The translations under genes were made by a program, and so were the position numbers. A DNA stretch of 64,000 nucleotides from G963663495 sp963663495. Lineage in GTDB: Bacteria; Bacteroidota; Rhodothermia; Rhodothermales; Bin80. Positions 36,601-44,384 of the stretch are shown in pieces (the first letter of the stretch is position 1; the number at the start of each line of letters is the position of its first letter). Location: contig OY760427.1 in the NCBI GenBank assembly GCA_963663495.1, forward strand, positions 1,612,001 through 1,676,000, given 5' to 3'. The notes under the pieces were generated by a model. The model did no database searches. It was not told the origin of the DNA and saw nothing but the letters and a program-made list of their open reading frames with translations.

Positions 36601-38508
36601 AAGTCCGAGCAGCTGGATTAGTGTGGACTGGCCCGCAATATCAGGCAATGTCTTTGTTGCGCTTCGCCCCGGCGGTTCGTGCTCAATGGTGAGAACGAAG
36701 TCGGAGGGTTGAAGGCCGCGGCCGATCCGATAGACATTGCGCATTTCCAGATACCATGCGGCGGGGTTCAGCGGGTCACTGCTACCTAGGTTGGCGGGTT
36801 GCTGCAGGTTCACCGGCTTCAGCAGCTTCAGAACCAGTCGTTCACCGGTCTGGCTGTTATCACCACCGCCGGTTTCCGAGGAAAAATCTCCCACCTGGAT
36901 TTCTTCGCCGCGAGCCAAGTATCTAAAAGAAACGGCCAGCGCTTCACTTTCCTGCAAGCGTTGTCGGAGGCTGATATAACCGAGGAGGCCATCAATGTCG
37001 TAGTCTCGGCCCTCCACAAGTTTCTTGAATTGCCCCACCTGGAAGTCTCCTGCAACTAGCGGCTGATCCATGGCGGCTGACTCCAGATAATCTATGGGGA
37101 CTGCGCTGCCGGGGCGAAGCTGCTGTTCAAGCTCCGTATCAGAGTACTGGTCAATGTCGTTAGCCGGACGCAGGTCTTGCGTGTACCCGTCGGCCTGTGT
37201 CACGATCGTAGGTTGCTCTCCCAAGTCCACCATCGCGACGACCTGGCGGACATCCTGTTCCTCCGGTGACACGGGCGTCAGTTTCCACACCTCCAAATCA
37301 GAAATTCCCGCATAGACCGCATCCAGGATAATGTTGGGAGGATCGCTGAGAGCCCGTTCCCACCTGTTACGGAAGTAGTAAGCAAGAAAATAGTGGGTTC
37401 TTTCGCTGTAGTCGGTGGGTTTGACATTGAAGGTGGTGGTCTCGGCCCCGCCTTCTAGGGAAAGGCTACTGGATTGTCCCTCTTGCTGACTGGCAACTGC
37501 TGTAAAATGAAAGCCGCCGACCTGCAGCTCCGATTTTATACCGAATAGGCTTTGTCCGCCACGGATTAGGGAGGAGCTGGTTTGCAAATTGACATTACCG
37601 GCCTCAAGGCTCTGAATGATCTCGTCTTCGTAGCCTGTGTATTGCAGCTTTAACTGATTCTGGTAGTCAAACTGGCGCTGCGTATCCCAGTCTACCCCAA
37701 CCTGCATCTTATCGCCGATCGTTCCTGTAACACCCAGGCGCTGGTCCATCTTGAAGTCAGGGTCGATCCGTGCACCTTGACCAAGAATCACCTGCTGTTC
37801 GCTTTCTCGGTAGTCGAATGCGGCGCGGATGTCGGCGGTGCCGGTAACGCGGAGGTCAACTTCGTTTTTGCCGAAGATGGTGGTGAATCCGCTTTCGCGT
37901 CCTCCGGGAACGGTGATGGAAAGTCCGAGGCCTCCCGTCCGGCGTCGTTGTTGCTGGGCGCGCCGCAGCTCTACGAGGCGGTCCCAATTGTTCGCTAGAC
38001 TGGCCTCCATCTTGAGGCGACGAAATTGGTCACGATCCACCGACATGGGAATGCGTATATCGTGGTCTCCGACTTGCTCCCGGGCAGTATACCGGAATGC
38101 GCTTGTATCCAAGTCTAGATAGTGGCGGCCTACGGGGTTGAAACCGAAGGATTGCCGCGTACGCGGGAGGACGGAAGCGGTACGCTGTCGGCGCCAGAGG
38201 GCGGCAAGATATCGGTGCGTCCGGTAATTGGTATCGGGTGGAGCGAGCGAATCAACGAGGGCTCGGAGCGTGCTGTCAGCGCCGATCGAATTCAAGAGGA
38301 TCCGAAGGGAGTCCGGCCCCAGGATTTCGATGAACGAGAGAAGGGAGTCGATCCCGTAAAGTCCGACCGTATCGGTGTCTGCCCTTGCAAATGAGCTGGG
38401 ATGCCGAGGGTAGATGTCTCCCTTCGCCGCCTCTGCCAAGAGAAGCCACCCGGAAACAGCGCACGCACCAAATATGCCTAGTCTGACTAGAGGCCGACGC
38501 AATAGCAC
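30634..38508 (-). CDS. sprA: Type IX secretion system translocon protein SprA/Sov
   Basis: A 2,624-residue protein, the length expected of SprA/Sov, the giant 36-strand outer-membrane barrel through which type IX cargo leaves the cell. It has an N-terminal signal (GIFGACAVSGWLLLAEAAKG). FGFNPVGRHYLDLDTSAFRYTARE, repeated segments DFVVDYQAGTLTIINPSF and DYDIDGLLGYISLRQRL, YVDDFEGFE, and ANIWVNELRVTGYDEKSGIA are characteristic SprA signatures. A charged coiled-coil insertion (RRRARQQQREVRREEQRAERERRRLMEQQ) lies around residues 2080-2120. The C-terminus FNFRLSFAH ends the barrel. The frame is intact. It heads an operon with lipB. Its presence implies a T9SS, although no other core component is in the window. 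Confidence 0.95.
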   Translation of the reverse strand: MLLRRPLVRLGIFGACAVSGWLLLAEAAKGDIYPRHPSSFARADTDTVGLYGIDSLLSFIEILGPDSLRILLNSIGADSTLRALVDSLAPPDTNYRTHRYLAALWRRQRTASVLPRTRQSFGFNPVGRHYLDLDTSAFRYTAREQVGDHDIRIPMSVDRDQFRRLKMEASLANNWDRLVELRRAQQQRRRTGGLGLSITVPGGRESGFTTIFGKNEVDLRVTGTADIRAAFDYRESEQQVILGQGARIDPDFKMDQRLGVTGTIGDKMQVGVDWDTQRQFDYQNQLKLQYTGYEDEIIQSLEAGNVNLQTSSSLIRGGQSLFGIKSELQVGGFHFTAVASQQEGQSSSLSLEGGAETTTFNVKPTDYSERTHYFLAYYFRNRWERALSDPPNIILDAVYAGISDLEVWKLTPVSPEEQDVRQVVAMVDLGEQPTIVTQADGYTQDLRPANDIDQYSDTELEQQLRPGSAVPIDYLESAAMDQPLVAGDFQVGQFKKLVEGRDYDIDGLLGYISLRQRLQESEALAVSFRYLARGEEIQVGDFSSETGGGDNSQTGERLVLKLLKPVNLQQPANLGSSDPLNPAAWYLEMRNVYRIGRGLQPSDFVLTIEHEPPGRSATKTLPDIAGQSTLIQLLGLDRLNEDGAKKPDDLFDFLPNFTVQQAEGVLLFPYLEPFGNRIEALITVSDLSPTEQDEARANYVFSDLYRQKQLNAVRNTQQNVYRIQGSYSGGIPSFYDLKAYSGLVQGSVRVSAGGLALSEGTDFVVDYQAGTLTIINPSFVTSGRDLSIEYEQNALINLQKKTLLGARMDYSTDERVSVGGTVMRLSQKSITDKYRIGEEPIANLIWGADGQIALKPTWLTRAIDAVPLIQTKEQSSINITGEFAQLRPGHTLTNAFKQERRELRSTGRDFNSDEVEGISYVDDFEGFENLFTLLRAGAWQLASAPILGEVSDQSVPEVEFRNDGRALMGWYQLNATTLEQLGETGDPAVQLVTPQAVFPNRETSSQERILTTLDFYYAPHERGPYNYNRDLGSFLDNPKDAWGGMTQRLTEGNTDFTSKNIEFIEFVFQPFPEAGDADPDARLLIDIGRISEDIIPDNKLNTEDGLSLTEGGPVGTLARLSTGQQNQSLNPIGDTDRITEDLGLDGLASFSNNLFEQQGGLGTEQQHFQEFLNSLETTSSSRFPQFLERERNRARRDPSGDDYHYFLDDGYYTNGQYYPGGASVQQRFSRFFSGSELNSYQGQTKLSDATTAQGNSRLPDTEDINLNSAPDTENSYFQYELPLNLAMLDAMAAPEETNDYVINEIATPSGTGTGWYLVRVPVRDFTRRIGTIQDFTLIESIRMWTTGHERPITLRFATLEFVGSQWRKSDDVSNSYADGEMRPVTDPLTGPNISIESVNNEENTVYEIPNGAIRNRIREAQTASLRDAREQAMVLRVENVGPNQQQAVFHTWSSSMDLLRYSNLRMFVHLDGFMDEVPLDLDDRDELRFFVRLGANETNDFYEYEQPLTPSRLDQLPEAQDARADYIWQTYQPNPSGDGEAFIDLNSVNIRMSTLNQLKFQRDEFTNETGFDPAVLFWNDEQDVLQEAVTEFAPPGTRIGIKGTPSLASVSTIVIGIRNVSQSGGTLTDANIWVNELRVTGYDEKSGIATVVNADLTLADLARVKGTVRAQTDGFGSLSSTLGERSQVNTTDWTVNTQMNMDKFVSERFGWTIPVSVEVKSSSSVPRFDPSRGDVRVQSLLDAIASQTSLSPEEIAERQREITEQAESQSETRSFTSRIGKSRSRSRLVRNTADAISFSYSNSSSTGRSPRETVRNSRRWNSSLAYRLSVRRPRVVRPLGFLRTVPVAHVFSNIGVSYLPTSLNYSLSANRDFSRSKQRPDPVLKRDDGLPLDVAFPFRTQHRFSHSRQFSLQYSPLGFLNLGFDTSTNQSLNAAGVDTLYSVIVVDPEGMETRYDGRQAADLIADGTIQAGDVGTSAFQIEDLETRDFRQVVSQVFSGDLDPASDIRTERYESRFSASFRPRLQRYRFLSWIQIQDVSYGANFSWRNGLVGNNTGAHVNTAVTLRSGMTIRPQNLFEKFEFYRSLQEQQRTAVSDATARRRARQQQREVRREEQRAERERRRLMEQQGLEEEDAEEPVRIDDPAQADTTGQRDERRSVLPNPLSLLRRLALAATGIQDMNVSYSGSRRSDASNVGRVDEDGRVQVNYSLRDALLAGTGPTLRYRLGFDRVIDPTDNRVITERLQVADGLVDSDRLQARTTINLATSLRVNFSWQIESNSTENHTYRLTPEENMLATDTTSSGSIRGSVWAFGADYQAFFARQLQRFRQDCAAQCEPGENLSDVEIESGVLTNRVVFQDFLASYLSGPGGTLGAGGRVPFPLPSWQISYSGISRWPLIRTVAQSATIRHSYNADYSADFRSNLRSGQVDVFNLGAGPKISYTLPDVDIDAVRINERFQPFIAVDLSLRGNVQTSVAWNRSNSYSLSTTNNVISTTSTNDLSVTASYATRNLRLPLFGRRLSNRISFSLSLSRSVNNDQTYYLRRAMEVAALDPNFTPAMAIEESFVDVLTSTARIQATPRIAYQFSNQVTADIFVIYEDFQGDSRRLPYKSINGGFNFRLSFAH

Positions 38509-38725
38509 ACAACACAGATAAGATCCTGCGTCCAGAGCCCGACGTGAGGGAAAGATTTTGTCGTCGCCGCGGACGCGTTACTACGAGTTAGTAGCAGAAA
38601 ATGCGTATATGCCTTCCACTTTTTTCTGGATGATTTCGTAGGCTGCGTCGAACGCCAATTGTGTAGGCATGTTCTAATGATCTTACGCAGCGGCTATCAC
38701 CTATTACCCGATTAGAAAGACCTTC

Positions 38726-39358
38726 ATGGAACGGACAATAATAGTAACGGGCGCAACGGGAAGACTCGGCAGGCGCATAGCACAAAGATTCGAAAAGGCT
38801 GGAGATGCAGTAATCACCATGGGGCGCGGTGGATCAGTGGACATTGTAGCGGATCTAACTTCAGAGGCCTCTACGGAGGCGGCGTTCCGGCAGATTGATT
38901 CTGCCCATGCAGTTGTGCATGGGATAGGTATGTGGTCGGGAAGCCCGCTTCTTGAGACCAGCATTGAGGACTGGGACCGGATTCTTCGTGTCAATCTCAC
39001 GTCCACATTCTTGTGCTTCCGTGAAGGTGCCCGGCTCCTTGCCCGAGGGGCAGGGGGCCGGCTAGTCGGGATTGCGTCCGCTCAAGGTGCGGACCGAGGC
39101 AAGGTGTGCCAGGCCGGGTACTCCGCTTCAAAGGCAGGGGTTATCCGCCTGGCAGAGGCGGTCAACGAGGAATTCGAAGGTGTCGGCATTACCGCACATG
39201 TTATAGCCCCATCTTTCATATTGTACGGAGGAGAGGCATCATCACAAAAGGGCGTTTCGGTGGAGGCTATAGCAGCGTTAGCACAGTATGTGTGCACGGA
39301 CGCCGGGGCCTCCCTCGGCGGAGCTACGCTCCGAGCCTACGGATCACTGAACACATGA
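38726..39358 (+). CDS. Short-chain dehydrogenase/reductase
   Basis: A 210-residue Rossmann protein. IIVTGATGRLGRRIA is the cofactor-binding TGxxGxG motif, catalytic Ser lies in GIASAQG, and the YxxxK pair in YSASKAGVIRLAEA. It is shorter than the usual 240-250 residues. The substrate is unknown. Its stop overlaps the start of a 37-residue membrane peptide (ATGA). Confidence 0.88.
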   Translation: MERTIIVTGATGRLGRRIAQRFEKAGDAVITMGRGGSVDIVADLTSEASTEAAFRQIDSAHAVVHGIGMWSGSPLLETSIEDWDRILRVNLTSTFLCFREGARLLARGAGGRLVGIASAQGADRGKVCQAGYSASKAGVIRLAEAVNEEFEGVGITAHVIAPSFILYGGEASSQKGVSVEAIAALAQYVCTDAGASLGGATLRAYGSLNT

Positions 39359-39468
39359 ACAAAGCTGACAAGCCCCGGTCATTCTGGCGCACGCTTTCGT
39401 GCGTGCTTGCTGTGCAGGTTTTGACCATCCTGGGTCTATGGATCATCCAGGCGCTTTATCACACATAG
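39355..39468 (+). CDS. 37-residue single-span membrane protein
   Basis: ATG at 39355 overlaps the SDR stop (ATGA). It reads MNKADKPRSFWRTLSCVLAV then QVLTILGLWIIQALYHT, i.e. a positively charged N-terminus and one transmembrane helix (positive-inside). It sits 82 bp before the sodium/solute symporter in the same direction, so it may be a small subunit or assembly partner of the transporter (inference). Confidence 0.6.
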   Translation: MNKADKPRSFWRTLSCVLAVQVLTILGLWIIQALYHT

Positions 39469-39550
39469 CAGGCGGCGATGAAATCCGGAATTACACACGA
39501 CTGATTTGCCACAATGCACTGCCCATCATAATCAGAAATAATTTCAGCTA

Positions 39551-41209
39551 ATGCATGCCATCAACTGGTTGATTGTAGCGGCGTACTTGGGCTATGTGGT
39601 CTGGGATGGGTTGCGACGGTCCAAGGATACGCACACGATCCAGGGCTATTTCCTGGCAAACCAGAGCCTGCCATGGTGGGCGGTCGGACTTTCGGTAATG
39701 GCCACCCAGCTATCGGCCATCACTATGGTCGGGACCACGGGGCAAGGGGCGACCGATGGTCTCCGGTTTATACAGTTTTACTTTGGGTTGCCGCTGGCTA
39801 TGGTAATTCTGGGCGTGACATTGGTCCCGTTCTTGCATCGCAGCGGCGTCTTTACAGCGTACGAGTACCTGGAACGACGATTTGATGCCAGGACCCGGTC
39901 GCTGACCAGCTTTCTGTTTCTTCTTTCTCGCGGGATGTCGTGTGGCACCATCATCGCCGCACCATCGGTGGTATTTGCTGCTGTGCTGGGCATTGATTTT
40001 GTGTGGTGCGTAGCCCTCATTGGAATCCCGGCAGTCGCGTATACGATGGTAGGGGGAATTCAGGCAGTCGCGTGGGCTGACGTGAAGCAGATGGTGTTGA
40101 TTGTATTTGCCCTGCTTGCAGTGGTTATAGTACTGCTATTACGGATGCCCGTGGGAGTGTCGGAGGCCATGCATGTGGCCGGATCGACCGGCAGGTTACA
40201 GGTATTTGATCTGTCGTTCAATATGACGGAGACGTATACATTGTGGTCAGGCTTGCTTGGTGGTACATTCTTGATGCTATCCTACTTTGGCACGGATCAG
40301 AGTCAGGTACAGCGCTACTTGGCCGCACGGAGCGTGGAGGCGGCGCGCAGCTCTCTGATGATGAGTGCGTACTGGAAGATTCCGCTTCAGACGCTTGTGC
40401 TGCTGATCGGTGTGCTGGTCTTTGTTTTCTACCTGTTCCAAGCTCCGCCGTTGCTGTTTAATCCTGCGCATGAGGAGGCCGTACGTGCAGAGCAGGGCAT
40501 AGCGTATGCGCAGTTGGAGGATCGCTATAACGAGGCGTTTGATGCCAGGGAATCAGCGGCGCGTACGGCGGCCGGGGCGGACGGACATGTGCGGGACTCC
40601 GCGTTGGAGGAGTTTCGTGGGCTTGATCGGGATGTTTCGGAGATTCGTGCCGAAGCTTTGGCTCTGGCGGAGGATGTGACCAATGAATCCAGCCGGGATG
40701 TGAACTACATCATACCGACATTTGCATTGCGGGAGTTGCCGCTGGGGCTAACCGGGCTGTTTATTGCTGCGATCATGGCTGCGGCAATGTCCAGTATTTC
40801 GTCCGAGCTCAACTCGTTGTCCACTGCTACCGTGGTTGATTTCTACCGGCGCTGGATTCGGCCGGAAGGATCGGAGCGTCATCTTCTCATGGTATCAAAA
40901 TTTGCAACGGGCTTTTGGGGCTTGTTCGCTTGTGTCATTGCAACCTTTGCCGTTTCCCTTGGCTCGCTAATTGAGGTTGTAAACCGCTTTGGATCATTCT
41001 TTTATGGTTCAATTCTGGGCGTTTTTGTGTTAGCTATGCTGCCTCGTGCCGGGGCGTTGGGGGCATTTTGCGGTTTGCTTAGTGGGATGGGCGCCGTTGC
41101 TCTGGTGAATTTCGGTGCGCCGGAGGTGTCGTTCCTGTGGCACAATGTTGTTGGTGCCGTGACCGTGGTTGCGACGGGCCTGGGGGTCAGCAGTATGAGC
41201 CGGCCTTAG
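39551..41209 (+). CDS. Sodium:solute symporter (SSS family)
   Basis: A 552-residue protein with about 13 transmembrane helices of the LeuT fold. LANQSLPWWAVGLSVMATQLSAITMVGTTGQGATDGLRFIQFYFGLPLAM is the SSS start with the sodium-site region. YTMVGGIQAVAWADVKQMVLI and FIAAIMAAAMSSISSELNSLSTATVVDFYRRW are further family signatures. A charged loop of about 80 residues (after FNPAHEEAVRAEQG) is inserted between two helices. It imports an unidentified organic solute with sodium. It converges on, and overlaps, recR by four bases. Confidence 0.93.
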   Translation: MHAINWLIVAAYLGYVVWDGLRRSKDTHTIQGYFLANQSLPWWAVGLSVMATQLSAITMVGTTGQGATDGLRFIQFYFGLPLAMVILGVTLVPFLHRSGVFTAYEYLERRFDARTRSLTSFLFLLSRGMSCGTIIAAPSVVFAAVLGIDFVWCVALIGIPAVAYTMVGGIQAVAWADVKQMVLIVFALLAVVIVLLLRMPVGVSEAMHVAGSTGRLQVFDLSFNMTETYTLWSGLLGGTFLMLSYFGTDQSQVQRYLAARSVEAARSSLMMSAYWKIPLQTLVLLIGVLVFVFYLFQAPPLLFNPAHEEAVRAEQGIAYAQLEDRYNEAFDARESAARTAAGADGHVRDSALEEFRGLDRDVSEIRAEALALAEDVTNESSRDVNYIIPTFALRELPLGLTGLFIAAIMAAAMSSISSELNSLSTATVVDFYRRWIRPEGSERHLLMVSKFATGFWGLFACVIATFAVSLGSLIEVVNRFGSFFYGSILGVFVLAMLPRAGALGAFCGLLSGMGAVALVNFGAPEVSFLWHNVVGAVTVVATGLGVSSMSRP

Positions 41210-41814
41210 AGGTTACTCCTCTCCAGGAGAGCACGTGCCAGCGTTGCTTCGTCGGTGTACTTTAGGTCACTTCCGATGGGCAGGCCGCGAGCGAGCCGCG
41301 TCACGGTGACCCCGAACGGGGCAAGGAGTTGCCCAATGTAGTAGGCGGTCGTGTCGCCCTCCACTGTCGGATTGACGGCAAGAATGACCTCGGCAACACG
41401 TTGTTCTCCGTCTGGCGATACGCGTTTCACGAGCTCTCGCACCTTTAGTTCGTCCGGTCCAACACCATCTAGCGGAGAGATTACTCCTCCAAGCACATGG
41501 TAAACGCCATGATATTCCCTTGTGCGCTCCATAGCGGCGACATCACTTGACTCTTCGACCACGCAAATTGTGGTATGGTCGCGCTTCCCGGAGCTGCAAA
41601 TCGGGCACGGAACGGCGTCTGTAACATTCTGGCAAATGGTACAGTTCTTGATATGGTCCTTAACAGCGAGCAGGGCGGTTGCCAGTGATTCAACTTGATC
41701 CCTTGGCATTTTGAGGACATAGGACACCAGACGACGTGCGGTTTTGCGCCCAATGGTAGGCAGCCGACAGAAGTGCTCGACTAAGGACTCAACCGATTCC
41801 GACGAATACAGCAT
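41206..41814 (-). CDS. recR: Recombination protein RecR
   Basis: A 202-residue protein of typical length. A helix-hairpin-helix (LPTIGRKTARRLVSYVL), a four-cysteine zinc finger (CTICQNVTDAVPCPIC) and a Toprim domain (TICVVEESSDVAAMERTREYHGVYHVLGGVISPLDGVGP, then EVILAVNPTVEGDTTAYYI) are seen. It works with RecO/RecF at single-strand gaps. It lies in the classic dnaX-ybaB-recR order, 8 bp after ybaB. Confidence 0.97.
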   Translation of the reverse strand: MLYSSESVESLVEHFCRLPTIGRKTARRLVSYVLKMPRDQVESLATALLAVKDHIKNCTICQNVTDAVPCPICSSGKRDHTTICVVEESSDVAAMERTREYHGVYHVLGGVISPLDGVGPDELKVRELVKRVSPDGEQRVAEVILAVNPTVEGDTTAYYIGQLLAPFGVTVTRLARGLPIGSDLKYTDEATLARALLERSNL

Positions 41815-41822
41815 TTGTTGGT

Positions 41823-42173
41823 CTAGCGCCCGAATGGACTGAGGTCCAATTCCGGGGGCAGGAATCCGGCCGAGGCTTGGTCCATTTCCCTTTGTGCGGC
41901 CTCACCGGCATCCTCTAACGCTTTGTTGACGCCTGCAATAATGAGGTCTTCCAGCATTTCCATATCGTCTGCGTTCACCACTTCTGGCTCCAGCTTGATA
42001 TCAGTGATCCGTTGGGCGCCGGTTGCTGTGACGCGCACCATGCCACCGCCGGCTTCTGCGAGGACAGTAATTCTTCCTGCGGCCTCCTTAGCTTCGGACA
42101 CTTTTCGTTGCAATCTTGCCGCTTGGTCAACTATAGCAGCCATGTCCAGGCCCTTTAGGTTACCGATATTCAT
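41823..42173 (-). CDS. YbaB/EbfC family nucleoid-associated protein
   Basis: A 116-residue protein. The helical N-terminus (AAIVDQAARLQRKVSEAKEAAGRITVLAEAGGGMVRVTATGAQRITDIKLEPEVV) and MEMLEDLIIAGVNKALEDAGE match YbaB/EbfC, a small DNA-binding dimer. It sits between dnaX and recR, as in most bacteria. Confidence 0.95.
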   Translation of the reverse strand: MNIGNLKGLDMAAIVDQAARLQRKVSEAKEAAGRITVLAEAGGGMVRVTATGAQRITDIKLEPEVVNADDMEMLEDLIIAGVNKALEDAGEAAQREMDQASAGFLPPELDLSPFGR

Positions 42174-42200
42174 AAGTTCACAGAATGGTCATATGCGGTT

Positions 42201-43892
42201 CTACCAAACTAGCTCGCCGCCAAACTGTTCAAGGATGGCATTTACGACCGGATTTTTTTTTCGCTGTTGTTCGAGGTATTCCTGGGCAGCTATTCTGCTG
42301 TTCGGTTGTGCATCTGCTCGTGGTGCTGTCAAGTCGCGACGCAGAACGATGTCCATGTGACGTATGCTGGTATTGAAGAACATCTGAAACTGTTGCTTCA
42401 GCCATTTCTCCGCGCTACGTAGCGTTTTAAGATTAAAGTTTAGGCCTACGCCGATTGTCAGGCGATCCTTGGACTCCCGCACAATCTGAGATTCTGCCAG
42501 CATCACACCAATCTGGATGCGTTCCTGGCGAACATGTTTGGCAAAATCCTGCCATCGCGGTGCAATGGAAACGGCAGTAAGGGGAGGGCTGGGGTTAGTT
42601 GAAGTCGCGGGTGGTAGAGTTGGAGGCCGCGGGGTTGTTGCCGATTTAGAAGTTCTTCCAGTCTGTAACTTCAGCGCTGCGGATTCGGGCTGGGGATTGA
42701 CAGTGCGGAACAGATCTGGTGCGAGTTTGCCCTCCTTTGCCATCTGTTCCAGCCGGTCCAATTGTGCTAATGCCTTCTTTAGGCTTAGAGCATTGGTAAT
42801 GCTGGCAATTTTCAAGAGCGCCAACTCAAGCTTAAGTCGAGGATTAGCACAATGTGCCATTGCCTGAGACGCATCGTCAATGATCATGAGCATCCGAAGT
42901 AGCACCGGCTGTGTGAATTCGGGAGCAGCCTTTCTGTAGCGTGCTTTCGTGGCTTTGGATGCTTCAATGAGTGCTGTGTCCTCCATGCTGCACACTACCA
43001 GGAGGTTGCGCAAATGCTCTGCGAGGCCCGTCAGATATTCCAGCAGGTCCAGTCCGTCTGTCACGATTTTCTCTACTAGGCGCAGCATCCCTGCACTGTC
43101 GCGTGAGATGCAGTGGGATGTGGCTTCGAAGTAGAGGTCAATATCAACAACACGTAATGCGTTTGCCAGTTCGTTGTACTTCAGTGCGGCCCCGCAGAGG
43201 GCTACTGCCTGATCAAATGCCGATAGTGCATCACGCAGTGAACCGTCACCTTTGCGGGCCAGCAGTAACAGAGATTCTTCGTCGGAAATGACGTCCTCAT
43301 GCTTAGCGACATGCTGGAGTTGCCCTACAATGTCAGGGACCGGTATGCGCCGGAAGTCGAACCGTTGGCAACGGGATAGTATCGTTGGCAAGACCTTGTG
43401 CGGCTCTGTTGTGGCAAAAATAAACAGAACATGGGGTGGGGGCTCTTCCAATGTCTTCAGCAATGCGTTGAATGCTGCATTGGACAGCATATGCACCTCG
43501 TCAATAATGTAGACTTTCTTTAAGCTGCCCTGCGGCGGAATATGAACGGTTTCCCGTAATTCTCGCACATCCTCCACTTTGTTGTTGGAGGCCGCGTCAA
43601 TTTCGAAAATATTGAGACTACGGCCCGTTTCGAAATCCTTGCAGGATACACATGCCCGACACGGCTCAGCAGTCTCTTTATTGCGGTCTGTGCAGTTAAT
43701 TGCTTTCGCGAGAATGCGCGCGGCGGTGGTCTTACCCACACCTCGTGGGCCGCAGAATAGGTAGGAATGTGCCAGCCTGTCCAGTTGTATCGCATTGCGG
43801 AGCGTTTCCGTTACATGCCGCTGAGCAAGAAGCTCACCAAACAGAGCTGGGCGGTACTTGCGGGCAGTTACGAGGTAATGCTGCTCGGCCAT
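42201..43892 (-). CDS. dnaX: DNA polymerase III subunit gamma/tau
   Basis: A 563-residue protein. Walker A is CGPRGVGKTTAARILAKAINC. The zinc-binding cysteines lie in CTDRNKETAEPCRACVSCKDF. The DExx box is VYIIDEVHMLSNAAFNALLKTLEEPPPHVLFIFATT, and sensor 1 and 2 regions follow. The C-terminal part has a Pro/Thr linker (TPRPPTLPPATSTNPSPP) and a tau-like domain. It is the clamp-loader motor of the replisome. A TTTTTTTT run within the gene (~42250) could in principle serve frameshifting to a short gamma, but this was not demonstrated. Confidence 0.96.
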   Translation of the reverse strand: MAEQHYLVTARKYRPALFGELLAQRHVTETLRNAIQLDRLAHSYLFCGPRGVGKTTAARILAKAINCTDRNKETAEPCRACVSCKDFETGRSLNIFEIDAASNNKVEDVRELRETVHIPPQGSLKKVYIIDEVHMLSNAAFNALLKTLEEPPPHVLFIFATTEPHKVLPTILSRCQRFDFRRIPVPDIVGQLQHVAKHEDVISDEESLLLLARKGDGSLRDALSAFDQAVALCGAALKYNELANALRVVDIDLYFEATSHCISRDSAGMLRLVEKIVTDGLDLLEYLTGLAEHLRNLLVVCSMEDTALIEASKATKARYRKAAPEFTQPVLLRMLMIIDDASQAMAHCANPRLKLELALLKIASITNALSLKKALAQLDRLEQMAKEGKLAPDLFRTVNPQPESAALKLQTGRTSKSATTPRPPTLPPATSTNPSPPLTAVSIAPRWQDFAKHVRQERIQIGVMLAESQIVRESKDRLTIGVGLNFNLKTLRSAEKWLKQQFQMFFNTSIRHMDIVLRRDLTAPRADAQPNSRIAAQEYLEQQRKKNPVVNAILEQFGGELVW

Positions 43893-43962
43893 ATGCTGAA
43901 GCTCATCTCATACAAACAATACAAAACATGGGGTTGCAGGTCGTGTTCCTACCCTTTTCATG

Positions 43963-43978
43963 GGGAATTATATACGTG
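43963..43978 (-). repeat. 16-bp tnpB-element terminal sequence, isolated
   Basis: gggaattatatacgtg is identical to the right-hand end of the tnpB units (as at 2251). It runs directly into GTAAGCG of an IS66 end at 43978, with nothing else of the tnpB element present. Confidence 0.6.
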
Positions 43979-44340
43979 TAAGCGTGCGGTGAACTACATC
44001 TTGATTAGGTGATGGGTTCTGGGGAGCTTGCCGGTAGACGTCAGAACCAAGCCCTCAGATCACATGGTACAGCCCAAACGTACCGCGGAACAGATGTTTC
44101 CGTTGGTATAGCAATATAACGAGAGGACCCGGTCCACAGCGGCGTTTTTTGCAGAGCACGGCATCTCGTACGGACAGTTGAATTACTGGAGGCGGAAGTA
44201 TCGCCAAGAGACTGCAGCCGAGGACTGCCGAGGCTTCGTGGAGATAGGCAATGCAGAACCAAGGGAAGCAGCGCAGGTAGAGACTACATATCCGGGTGGG
44301 ATACGGGTATGGCTCTTTGCATCGGTCTCTGCTTCGTAAC
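43978..44340 (+). mobile_element. IS66-like left-end remnant with tnpA pseudogene
   Basis: It starts GTAAGCGTGCGGTGAACT, as expected of an IS66 end. From 44064 the plus strand reads MVQPKRTAEQMFPLV, then an in-frame stop, then QYNERTRSTAAFFAEHGISYGQLNYWRRKYRQETAAED, the IS66 ORF1 sequence also found at 28523-28696. The remaining element is missing, and the giant Calx-beta gene ends just beyond. Confidence 0.7.
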
Positions 44341-44384
44341 TGGTCAGGCTGACGCAGTCTTGATCGGACTGGCACTTTCATTTC

